In this document: piece by piece, positions 7,152 through 15,548 of the stretch
Numbering within the stretch: the first letter of the stretch is position 1
How the letters are laid out: each line of letters starts with the position of its first letter
NCBI GenBank assembly: GCA_012523595.1
Contig: JAAYIG010000234.1
Span: 1-40,125 of the forward strand
Reading direction: 5' to 3'
Origin: Fibrobacter sp.
Lineage (GTDB): Bacteria > Fibrobacterota > Chitinivibrionia > Chitinivibrionales > Chitinispirillaceae
DNA: 40,125 bases
Program-made: the position numbers and the translations under genes
The notes under the pieces: model-generated
What the model was told of the DNA's origin: nothing
Seen by the model: the letters and a program-made list of their open reading frames with translations, nothing else
The model's database searches: none

Positions 7152-9458
7152 TCAGAAAACTTCCAATACCACCACACAGCTCATTCCTCGAAGGGAGCTG
7201 AAAAACGTTACAATATAATTTTTGTGTTCATTTTTTCCAACTAATCCTGACTTCAACGCCGCGGTAAGGTTATATAATGGAGAACTTGATGGGGCAAAAC
7301 CGATCACAGGAGTCAAATCCACAGTCTGCAATTCATCTCCCAGCACAGTTTTTACTGTCTCCCGTTCCCTTTCATTCCAGGAGTTATAGCATACCATCCC
7401 AACCCTGCTTTTTTCAACCCCTGCCTTGTTAATTACACTGTTCAGCAGATTTTCCAGAGAACTTCTGCCGGCATCTCCTCCGGAAACGCACCCATCAAAA
7501 GAAAATTCAATTCCCCTGATAAGGCAGATCGGGGTTGCACCCCGTGCCTCCGCCCTTGAAAGCGGCTCCAGAAAAAACATCACTGAACCCTCACCCGCTG
7601 CCGCTTCTGCTCCTTTTCCTTTCTCCGAAAGGAAACAATCAATCAGCCCCTGCTCAGACATATCATCTACAGTCCCACAAAGAAAAGCGGAGGCATGATT
7701 GTTCTTTACAGCAGCCCAGGCCATCCCAAGACCCAGAAGTCCTGCTCCAGGTCCATTGCAAAAAGTATTGTTGTACCCGGTCAATGAAAGTACACGACAA
7801 ACCGTTCCTGTTACGGAATTAGGTACAATAAACGGGAATACATTTATCTGCTCTAACTGGTATCCGTTTTTCAGCAAAGGACGTATATGCTCAGGTTCAG
7901 CCCACGTTGAGCCATGGGCAAGGTTCATATAAAAACCAATTTCCGACCTGGAGGAAGGTCTGTCAGAAATTCCCGCGTTTTTCAGTGCGAGCGCTCCTGC
8001 TGCACAAGCCATTTTCCCTGCTCTGTCTATCCCCCGGGAGTTGAGCTTTCTGTCTATTGAAGAAAGTTCAAAATCCGGGACTTCAGCCACTCTCAGTCTG
8101 CTGCCATCCCTTGTTACCTTCTCCCTGAATGTTATTCCATTGACTGAAAAATCTTCAAACTTATCCCATCCAATACCCGCTGCAGAAACGACCCCTATTC
8201 CTGAGATACATACAGGGTCTGTATCCGGAATACCATTTTCCGGGATTGAAATTTCAGAACCGGTAGAAACAATTACCGATGCGTTGTTGCCCCCGAAAGC
8301 AAAATTATTCTTGATAAAAACATGTTCGCCTTTCCATGACCTGCCCGCATCCGGAACATAATCCAGATTACAGCCCTCCCTTGCCACTGTGAAATTGGCA
8401 GTAGGAGGATATATGCCGTTTTTAGAACAGATAAGCGAAGCAACTGTCTCTACAGCGCCTGCAGCCCCAAGGCAGTGCCCTACCATAGACTTGAGAGAAC
8501 TTACCGGAACAGAACCGGACCACTCCCCGAACACCTTCTTTATGGCTTTGGTTTCTGCTTTATCATTGGCTTCAGTTCCAGTTCCATGCGCGCTTATATA
8601 ACCGATAACCTCAGGGGTTACACCCGAATCCCTGAATGCCAGTTGCATGCTGAACGATGCTCCTTTTCCGGATGGATCCGGTGCGGAACAATGGTAGGCA
8701 TCGTTTGACAACCCATAGCCAAGGATCTCACCTGTAATGGTTGCTCCACGTGATCTGGCGTATTCTGACTCTTCAAGAACCAGAAATCCGGCACCCTCCC
8801 CGAGATTAAGCCCTGAAGGAAGAGAAAATGGAGCACTTGGCTGCCTGGATGTTGCTTTTAATCCGGCAAAACCACAAAGAGTTGTTATACTCAAAGCATC
8901 CGCTCCTCCAACAAGAGCAGTGTCCAGTATCCCACACCTTATCAGGTCGCCGGCAGCAGCAATGGCAGCATTAAAAGCGGAACAGGCTGTGGTAACAGTA
9001 AATGCCGGTCCCTTTATCCCAAAAGCGGATGCCAGAAGCATTGCAGCGCTATAGTATTGTTTTTTAAATAAAAGGTCTTCGGAGCAGAAGTCGGAACCGT
9101 TTATCTCCTGCAAATAAAGATCCTCGATTGTCAGCATGGGGCCTGAGCAGGTGCCCAGAATGAGGCCTGTTCTCTCTCCTCCCCTCAGAGCAACTCCGGA
9201 TTGTTTCAGTGCTTCACAAGCGGCTATATACGCCAACTTTACAAATCTGTCTTCTGCGGAAAATGCGGAATCCTCCAGTTCAGGAGAATCGATTTCCCCA
9301 ACCAGACCGGCAAATTGAGGCCCGAAGTGGGCAATCCGGGGATCTTCAACCCTGCTGATACAGGTCTTTCCGGCTATAAGGGATTTCCTGAACTCATCGA
9401 CTCCTCTTCCGGCACTGCAGATTACACCCATGCCGGTAATCACTACCCTCTTTCTCAC
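7152..9458 (-). CDS. Tandem ketosynthase: active KS fused to a degenerate KS (chain-length-factor-like)
   Basis: A 768-residue protein made of two FabF-like ketosynthase domains. Domain 1 (about 3-400) has the complete condensing site: Cys159 in TVTTACSAF, His291 in HGTGTEAND, Lys323, and His328 in GHCLGAAG. Domain 2 (about 415-768) keeps the thiolase fold landmarks (ISGIGVVSAAG at the start) but lacks the site. The nucleophile position falls on Pro570 within NGPGAG, and no HGTGT or GH motif is seen. This is the arrangement of type II polyketide KS and chain length factor subunits, here in one chain. It starts with GTG, overlapping the upstream stop in a GTGA. It would extend an ACP-bound chain; product unknown. 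Confidence 0.9.
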   Translation of the reverse strand: MRKRVVITGMGVICSAGRGVDEFRKSLIAGKTCISRVEDPRIAHFGPQFAGLVGEIDSPELEDSAFSAEDRFVKLAYIAACEALKQSGVALRGGERTGLILGTCSGPMLTIEDLYLQEINGSDFCSEDLLFKKQYYSAAMLLASAFGIKGPAFTVTTACSAFNAAIAAAGDLIRCGILDTALVGGADALSITTLCGFAGLKATSRQPSAPFSLPSGLNLGEGAGFLVLEESEYARSRGATITGEILGYGLSNDAYHCSAPDPSGKGASFSMQLAFRDSGVTPEVIGYISAHGTGTEANDKAETKAIKKVFGEWSGSVPVSSLKSMVGHCLGAAGAVETVASLICSKNGIYPPTANFTVAREGCNLDYVPDAGRSWKGEHVFIKNNFAFGGNNASVIVSTGSEISIPENGIPDTDPVCISGIGVVSAAGIGWDKFEDFSVNGITFREKVTRDGSRLRVAEVPDFELSSIDRKLNSRGIDRAGKMACAAGALALKNAGISDRPSSRSEIGFYMNLAHGSTWAEPEHIRPLLKNGYQLEQINVFPFIVPNSVTGTVCRVLSLTGYNNTFCNGPGAGLLGLGMAWAAVKNNHASAFLCGTVDDMSEQGLIDCFLSEKGKGAEAAAGEGSVMFFLEPLSRAEARGATPICLIRGIEFSFDGCVSGGDAGRSSLENLLNSVINKAGVEKSRVGMVCYNSWNERERETVKTVLGDELQTVDLTPVIGFAPSSSPLYNLTAALKSGLVGKNEHKNYIVTFFSSLRGMSCVVVLEVF

Positions 9459-12400
9459 CAGCCCTCCATACCTTCACCACAGGCAACTACAACAGCGAAG
9501 TTATACCCCACATCGCTGCTGCCAAGGGCGAGGATATAACGGGGATGTTCCTTCAGTTTTCTATTGTCAATGTAATCCAGGCCGGTCCTCTGAGCCCAGA
9601 GAGGTTCATTCTCATTCAGAGAGTAAAGCACAAGTCCAAGACTGTGAAGAATAGAAGCGGATTCGATGTATCCTGTGTTAAGCGATGTAGCAGCCATGGG
9701 AAGATCACTCCATCTCTCCCCCATTACGCTTTCAAGTGCTCTGAGCACCTTCAGATCCTGAGCATTGCCCTGGGGTGCCCAGACCGCAAGCCCGATCTGG
9801 TCTGAGGAGACTCCGCTTCTTTTCAAAGCCTTTTCAACTGCCCTCACCAGACCTTCACTACCCAGACACTGGTTCTGGAACCCGCAGGTATCCATTGCCA
9901 TTCCATAACCAAGGATTTCAGCCAGCACAGGTATTTCGCGTTCCTTAACAGACGACAAAGTCTCCAGTACCAGGGCCGCCGATCCCTCACCTATCACCTT
10001 TCGTCTGAGTTCTTCAGGATAAATGCGGTAATTTGCTTCCTGTTCTCCACTGTAAAGATATCCGATCTGTTCGTAATTATAATAGGTCTGGGCATAAACC
10101 TCATCTGATGCCGCGGCAACAATGGCCCTGGCACGATTCAAAGCCAGCATGTCAAAAGCATAAGAGAGGCTCTGAAGTCCGGCATGATGTCCCGGAGCGA
10201 GAGTCATGTTTATCCCTTTGAGACACAGCGCATTTGCAACCCAGCCAGCGGTAGAGTTTGCAGTAATATTTGAGAAACAGTTTATGTCAGGCGAGTAATC
10301 AGGAGTTGAAAACACACTGTTCATGTGCTCGGCTTCAGATGATCCGTTGCAGATACCCATCACTATTCCCACATTTTCCGCTATTGCGGGTCTGACACGG
10401 AATTTTGCATTCGCAAGCGCATCGGCTGAAGCCGCAGTGGCATAAGTGCTGATCAGATTCATACCTGAAAAATCAAGACGTCTGTCGATTTCATCTGCCC
10501 GGAATTCAGGTACAAGCCCAGCAAGTTTCGATTCAAAAGAGGGAAGTTTCAGACGCGAAACCGGACCGGTTCCGACCCTGTTTTCTCTCAGAGCCGTGAG
10601 ATTGACACTTGCTTTGACACCGAGGGAACTGACCGCTCCGACACCTGTTATAAATACCCGTTCCGGTCTGATCTCACGCGCCTTTATTGGAGTATCCCAT
10701 TTGGATATCACAACTGCTGCATTGTTCCCGCCGAAAGCATAGTTTGCAGACATGAATGCCTCGTATTCCTTCTCACGTGGAACATTTGGCACATAATCCA
10801 GCGTACATCCCGGACGGGCTTCGGAGAAATTCAATGTAGGAGGAATAAAACCATTATTCATCGCTAAGAGATTGCAGGTCGCCTCTAAAATTCCGGTTGT
10901 CCCCATACAGTGGCCAAAAAAAGATTTGGTAGAAGTGACCGGAACAGGCTTATCACCAATAAACTTCGAAATTCCCTTTGATTCAGCCCTGTCATTTGCT
11001 TCAGTACCGGTTCCATGCGCATTTATACATCCGATACTTTCAATCTCCATTCCCGCATCGTCAAGAGCAGCTTTCAGTGTCCGGCAGACTCCCTCACCTC
11101 TGGGATCAGGAGATGTTGGATGATACGCATCACAGGATGTGGCATGCCCGACCAGTTTTCCAAGGCACCTTGCGTTGCGAAGCAGCGCCTGCTCCATCTC
11201 CTCTATCACCCAGAAACATGATGCCTCACCGATATTTAGTCCCGCAGGAATGGAAAAGGGAGAGATGCGGGTTGTAGAGATTGCTTTGAGCCCGTTAAAA
11301 CCGGATACATTTGCTACACACAGCGAATCGGACCCGCCTGCCAGCACTGTCTTGAAATACCCGCGATTTATGAGAGTCTGCGCCAGTCCCAGAGCAGCAG
11401 TTGTTGACGAGCAGGCAGTAGTGACAATCCACACATCTGAAGTTAACCCAAGGGCGTTCGCCAGAGCCTTTCCGAATCCATAATACTGTGCCATCAGATT
11501 CATTTTTTCATCGAATGGCTTTTCGCTCTTCTTATGAATCCACTTGTACTCTTCTTCTGCTGAACGCAGCCCTCCGTTGCAGGTACCCAGCACGAGTGCT
11601 ATTTCGGAACCGTCAAGTTTGTTAATTGTCAGATTGGCATCAGCAAGAGCCGAACGTGCGGCGCTAATGGCGTACCAGAAATAGGGATCATCGTATAATG
11701 CTATCTCCTCTTTGCTCAGGAACTTCTCCGGATCAAAATTCCTTATTTCACCGCAGAGATCTGTCCTGAAATGGGAAGCATCAAAATGTGTCGCCGGTTT
11801 CAGCCCGTGCTTTCCGGCCTTTAATGCATCCGTTAATTCATCCTTGCTGTTTCCAATGGGACTCAGCACTCCTATACCGGTGATTACCGCCTGTCCGCGG
11901 ATTCCCTGTCTCTCCAGAGGTTTACCAACAGACCGTTTACCCTCTTTCCAGGTCGCAGGTTCCAGATGTGCGGCATGTGATGTCTTCTGCATGCGGAAGA
12001 ATTCATTCCAGACCTTTATAAACTGTCCGTAAAGCTCTTCAGCAGACATGCCCATGGGTTGTGAGACCACATGCGCTCCGTTGTAGTGTGACCAGTCTGT
12101 ATCAATTATCCTCTTCTGGCGCACCAGGCGATCCCAGTGCACTGAACCGGGGTAAGGTGTGAATATGAAAAACTCAGCAGTATGGATACCAGCTTTGTCA
12201 AAGAGATTTAAAATCCTGTCGGCAATCGAATTGTCATCCCAGTCCCTGCCAATAGCACAGGAGCCAAAAAATCTGATATCACGGTCCTCCAGCATCTTTA
12301 CAAGATCACAGAGCATGGCCTGCTCCTGGATGCCTCCGTTCAAGGCCCTGATCGAGATCGGATCCACATTCATCGTGCAGTAGAAATTCTTTACACCTGC

Positions 12401-13216
12401 ACGGGCGGCAAGATCCAGGAACTCCTTATCGGTATTGAGCGCCATGGTTGAGGAAACGAAATATTTCTTCCCCAGCGGAATAAGCGCCTCAAAAAGTTCT
12501 TTTGCATACTGTGCAATTTTGCTCTGCTGAAAGAAAAGCGTGTCATCGGCAAGATAAACATTCTCATATTTCAGTTGAGCTATCTCTTCAACAACATCTT
12601 TGATGGGCCGGAAACGGATTCTGGTGCCCATGTGAGCCGGTATGGCACACATCGCGCAATTGTACATACAACCGCGTGTCAACTGAACAAGATCCTCATC
12701 CCAGTCATAACCCTGTTTGCTGTAGAAGAGATCTCTCCTGGGAATTTTCATCTGGGACAGATCAAAGCTGTGCCTGCCTTTGTAAATTCTCTGCAGCTTT
12801 CCATTCCGGGCATCTTCAAGTATCTGTCCCCACGTGGGTTCCCCTTCACCAATATTTACAGAATCAGCATACTTCAAACATTCATCAGCCATGAATGAGG
12901 GAAAAAAACCACCCATTATCACTTTTTTACCGTGATCACGGTAACCCTGGGCGAGCTGGAAGGCTCTTGTGGCCTGCGGAGTAAAGCAGTTAATCGCCAC
13001 CAGATCGGCATCGATATCAAAATCCACCGGATCACCGTTGTTGTCATCAACCAGAACCACTTCGTGCTCCGAAGGAGTCAGTGATGCCAGAATCGGAATA
13101 CCCAGAGATGGAGGTGTGGTGAAATCACCAAGGAAGTAATCAATCAGACCTTTATCGAGATCAGGATTATTCTTGAGAAACTTTTCAAAGTGCGGATAAA
13201 CAAATACAATTTTCAC
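9455..13216 (-). CDS. B12-binding radical SAM enzyme fused to KS and degenerate KS domains
   Basis: A 1253-residue three-part protein. Residues 1-145 look like a B12-binding Rossmann domain (VVLVDDNN, DLVAINCF, VIMGGFFPSF, NIGEGEPTW) without a DxHxxG motif. Residues 170-420 are a radical SAM domain with the 4Fe-4S motif C183-x3-C187-x2-C190 and a DUF4070-like tail. Residues 443-840 are a full ketosynthase with Cys602, His734 (HGTGT), Lys764 and His769. Residues 850-1253 are a second ketosynthase fold without the site: His1010 replaces the cysteine, and Tyr1183 the second histidine. The start is GTG with only a weak AGGA about 15 nt upstream. It is the first gene of the operon. Coupling of a radical step to chain extension is inferred from the fusion. 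I see no stop codon or frameshift in the linker, so the fusion appears real. Confidence 0.9.
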   Translation of the reverse strand: MKIVFVYPHFEKFLKNNPDLDKGLIDYFLGDFTTPPSLGIPILASLTPSEHEVVLVDDNNGDPVDFDIDADLVAINCFTPQATRAFQLAQGYRDHGKKVIMGGFFPSFMADECLKYADSVNIGEGEPTWGQILEDARNGKLQRIYKGRHSFDLSQMKIPRRDLFYSKQGYDWDEDLVQLTRGCMYNCAMCAIPAHMGTRIRFRPIKDVVEEIAQLKYENVYLADDTLFFQQSKIAQYAKELFEALIPLGKKYFVSSTMALNTDKEFLDLAARAGVKNFYCTMNVDPISIRALNGGIQEQAMLCDLVKMLEDRDIRFFGSCAIGRDWDDNSIADRILNLFDKAGIHTAEFFIFTPYPGSVHWDRLVRQKRIIDTDWSHYNGAHVVSQPMGMSAEELYGQFIKVWNEFFRMQKTSHAAHLEPATWKEGKRSVGKPLERQGIRGQAVITGIGVLSPIGNSKDELTDALKAGKHGLKPATHFDASHFRTDLCGEIRNFDPEKFLSKEEIALYDDPYFWYAISAARSALADANLTINKLDGSEIALVLGTCNGGLRSAEEEYKWIHKKSEKPFDEKMNLMAQYYGFGKALANALGLTSDVWIVTTACSSTTAALGLAQTLINRGYFKTVLAGGSDSLCVANVSGFNGLKAISTTRISPFSIPAGLNIGEASCFWVIEEMEQALLRNARCLGKLVGHATSCDAYHPTSPDPRGEGVCRTLKAALDDAGMEIESIGCINAHGTGTEANDRAESKGISKFIGDKPVPVTSTKSFFGHCMGTTGILEATCNLLAMNNGFIPPTLNFSEARPGCTLDYVPNVPREKEYEAFMSANYAFGGNNAAVVISKWDTPIKAREIRPERVFITGVGAVSSLGVKASVNLTALRENRVGTGPVSRLKLPSFESKLAGLVPEFRADEIDRRLDFSGMNLISTYATAASADALANAKFRVRPAIAENVGIVMGICNGSSEAEHMNSVFSTPDYSPDINCFSNITANSTAGWVANALCLKGINMTLAPGHHAGLQSLSYAFDMLALNRARAIVAAASDEVYAQTYYNYEQIGYLYSGEQEANYRIYPEELRRKVIGEGSAALVLETLSSVKEREIPVLAEILGYGMAMDTCGFQNQCLGSEGLVRAVEKALKRSGVSSDQIGLAVWAPQGNAQDLKVLRALESVMGERWSDLPMAATSLNTGYIESASILHSLGLVLYSLNENEPLWAQRTGLDYIDNRKLKEHPRYILALGSSDVGYNFAVVVACGEGMEGW

Positions 13217-13240
13217 TTATAACCGGAATTCCTAAAAGAG

Positions 13241-13270
13241 AGTATAATCTCAGAGAAATGCATTTCACAA
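13241..13270 (-). promoter_or_regulatory. Candidate promoter of the lipid operon
   Basis: On the minus strand TTGTGA (13265-13270) and TATACT (13241-13246) are separated by 18 bp, a reasonable sigma-70 type promoter 25-50 bp upstream of the GTG start at 13216. The -35 element overlaps the right half of the inverted repeat at 13261-13280. Confidence 0.5.
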
Positions 13271-13280
13271 CCGTGAAATG
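13261..13280. promoter_or_regulatory. Inverted repeat, candidate operator
   Basis: A perfect palindrome with 8-bp arms, CATTTCAC and GTGAAATG, around a 4-bp centre. It lies in the 221-bp divergent region between the lipid operon and the aminopeptidase operon and covers the -35 element of the minus-strand promoter. Size and symmetry suit a dimeric repressor site. No regulator gene is next to it. A second palindrome, ATACATATATGTAT, occurs at 13349-13362. Confidence 0.5.
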
Positions 13281-13437
13281 ATCCTCCGATAAAGCCTTCT
13301 GACAGTATGGTTACCGTAAAAATATATATTTGTATTAGGATCGGACATATACATATATGTATTCACTTATCCACCGACGTGTATTAAGACACACGGAAAT
13401 CCTTTTATTTCCATATTTTTACTAAATCGGAGCAATC

Positions 13438-14829
13438 ATGAAACTAAGGCTTTCCAGAAATGCCACTTTTTCTACCCACATTATCTTTACCACAAAAGAA
13501 CAGACCCGTGGGATAGCAGATTTCGCGGGTGAGGCTGGTGATCTGGAGGTCCGATATGAGGGGAAAAAGACTATAATCTATTGTGGATTGGGTGAAAAAG
13601 CCCTTTTAAACACTCGGATCATACGAAGCTCATCGGCCCGGGGAATCCGTAAAGCAGTGGAGCTGAAAAGAGATTCCGTTTCACTAATCCTGCCTTCAGT
13701 AAAGATCCCGGCATCAGAATCCGGCACTGCAGCAGTAGAAGGGGCGATTCTTGGAGCTTATTCATTCTGCCGCTATAAGAGCGAAAAGGCACATTCCATT
13801 AAAACAGTCGAAGTGATCGGAGACCTCAGTGCTTCAAGCCTTAAGCAGACAGAGGCAATCTGTAAAGGGGTCAATTATGCCCGCGACCTGGTTAACAGCA
13901 ACGCATCGGAGATTACCCCGGAAAAACTCGCCAAAGAAGCCCTGAGCCTCAGCCAACCCGGAAAATTGAAGGTAACCGTTCTAAATGAAAAGGAATTGAA
14001 ACAGAAGGGACTCAATCTGATCTATGCAGTCGGTCAGGGTTCGCCATTTCCACCAAGACTCATATTAATGGAATATAAAGGTAATCCCAAATCAAAGTTT
14101 AAAACCGCTATTGCGGGAAAAGGAATCACTTTCGATTCAGGCGGACAGAACCTCAAGCCCACTGGACATATTGAGGCGATGCGCATGGATATGGCCGGGG
14201 CAGCTACGGTTCTGGCTACAATGAAAGTGCTCTCCGAGCTGAAACCTGCTGTTAATGTAATCGGGGTTATAGGCGCTGCGCACAATGCTATTGGCGAGAA
14301 CGCATTTTTCCCGGGAGACATTTACAAATCATACCTGGGTAAAACCGTGGAGATCAACAGTACTGACGCTGAGGGAAGGCTGGTGCTTGCAGATGCGGTT
14401 GCCTACTGCAACGAAACATGTAAACCTGACCGTCTGGTTGATCTTGCTACTTTAACCGGTGGTATTTTGTTTGCTTTGGGTGAACTTGTCGCAGGCCTTT
14501 TCTCAAATGATGATAAGCTGGCAGATCTGCTTTTTAAATGCGGCGAACATACAGGAGAGAGATTGTGGAGATTCCCGATGTATAAGGAGTATTGCGATTC
14601 GATCAAAGGTGACCTGAGTGATCTGAGGAATCTTTCCAAATTCAAAAAAGGCTATGCCAGTTCCATCACCGGCGCGGCATTTATCAAGGAATTTATCGGA
14701 GACACTCCCTGGGCACACATTGACATTGCCGGAACTGCATTCAATGAGGGACAGGCTCGCGGTGAAATTCCTCAGTATGGAACCGGTTTTGGTGTCAGAC
14801 TTCTTATGGAGTTTCTTCTCAGATCATGA
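13438..14829 (+). CDS. M17 family leucyl aminopeptidase
   Basis: A cytosolic dinuclear-metal aminopeptidase that trims N-terminal residues from peptides. The 463-residue protein has every catalytic position of PepA in register: metal ligands Lys228, Asp233 (KGITFDSGG), Asp251, Asp310 and Glu312 (STDAEGRLVLADA), plus the catalytic Lys240 and Arg314. The N-terminal domain (1-150) is divergent and the protein is about 40 residues shorter than E. coli PepA; the DNA-binding role of PepA should not be assumed. A GGAG about 8 nt upstream supports the ATG. Its stop overlaps the ATG of the phosphodiesterase gene (ATGA), so these genes form one operon. The promoter should lie in the divergent region, but I cannot place it with confidence. 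Confidence 0.93.
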   Translation: MKLRLSRNATFSTHIIFTTKEQTRGIADFAGEAGDLEVRYEGKKTIIYCGLGEKALLNTRIIRSSSARGIRKAVELKRDSVSLILPSVKIPASESGTAAVEGAILGAYSFCRYKSEKAHSIKTVEVIGDLSASSLKQTEAICKGVNYARDLVNSNASEITPEKLAKEALSLSQPGKLKVTVLNEKELKQKGLNLIYAVGQGSPFPPRLILMEYKGNPKSKFKTAIAGKGITFDSGGQNLKPTGHIEAMRMDMAGAATVLATMKVLSELKPAVNVIGVIGAAHNAIGENAFFPGDIYKSYLGKTVEINSTDAEGRLVLADAVAYCNETCKPDRLVDLATLTGGILFALGELVAGLFSNDDKLADLLFKCGEHTGERLWRFPMYKEYCDSIKGDLSDLRNLSKFKKGYASSITGAAFIKEFIGDTPWAHIDIAGTAFNEGQARGEIPQYGTGFGVRLLMEFLLRS

Positions 14830-15548
14830 TCCAAAACTCAAAAATCCTTGTCGCACACAGGGGTGCTCCATACTTTTTCCAGGAAAACACTATCGACTCC
14901 TTTGCCAAAGCAGTCACTTTAGGGGCAGACATGGTGGAGTTCGATATCAGGCGAACCGCCGATGGTGTTCTCGTTGCTCACCACGATCCATTCATCCTGT
15001 TTAATAATAAGGAGTATCTGCTGAGCGAGATCTCTTTTGACAAGCTCCGCAGTATCTCTTCTGAAATCGGTTTCCAGGTGCCTGACATCGAGCAGGTAAT
15101 CAAGGCTCTTTCAGGAAAAACCGGCCTGGTTATTGAGTTTAAGGAAAAAAACTGTGAGCGGGAAGTACTCGATATTGTTTACAAGAACACTGATCCCGGA
15201 AAATGCATCTTTACCTCATTTCAACCGGAAATTCTCCTTTCAATAAAAAACATCAACTCAGAATTACAAACAGGTTTTCTATTTGAGACCCTTAGTAATA
15301 CAGTAACTGAGATTACTTTTGACATCCTCTGTCCCCGTGAAAGCCTGTTAACCTCAAATCATGATTTCTTCTCTTCTCAAAAAAGGGGAGGCAAATCGAT
15401 AGCGGTCTGGACAGTGGATGACTCAATGGCTTTAAAGATGTTTCTTGATGATCCTGTAGTCGATATTATAATTACTAATAAGATAGACAGGGCACTGCAG
15501 TTGCGTAATATTCGCAAGGAGATCCGCTGTGACGGAGAAAATACTTAG
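14826..15548 (+). CDS. Glycerophosphodiester phosphodiesterase family protein
   Basis: GDPD enzymes split glycerophosphodiesters from phospholipid turnover into glycerol-3-phosphate and an alcohol. The 240-residue protein carries the GDPD signature: His11-Arg12 (AHRG), Glu20-Asn21 (EN), Glu38 and Asp40 (EFDIRRTADG), then His53-Asp54 (HHDP). A later VIEFKE supplies the usual additional acidic residue, and AVWTVDD near the end is the family's VWTVN element. There is no signal peptide, so it is probably cytoplasmic. Its start overlaps the aminopeptidase stop by 4 bp, and its end overlaps the GAF gene by 20 bp. Substrate specificity cannot be read from the sequence. Confidence 0.92.
   Translation: MIQNSKILVAHRGAPYFFQENTIDSFAKAVTLGADMVEFDIRRTADGVLVAHHDPFILFNNKEYLLSEISFDKLRSISSEIGFQVPDIEQVIKALSGKTGLVIEFKEKNCEREVLDIVYKNTDPGKCIFTSFQPEILLSIKNINSELQTGFLFETLSNTVTEITFDILCPRESLLTSNHDFFSSQKRGGKSIAVWTVDDSMALKMFLDDPVVDIIITNKIDRALQLRNIRKEIRCDGENT

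Noticed and set aside
3582-13216. Identification of the operon as a ladderane, aryl polyene or PUFA pathway
   Set aside because: The radical SAM plus ketosynthase theme recalls clusters proposed for ladderanes, but the desaturase-like genes, dehydratases and KS types of those pathways are missing, so no product name is justified.
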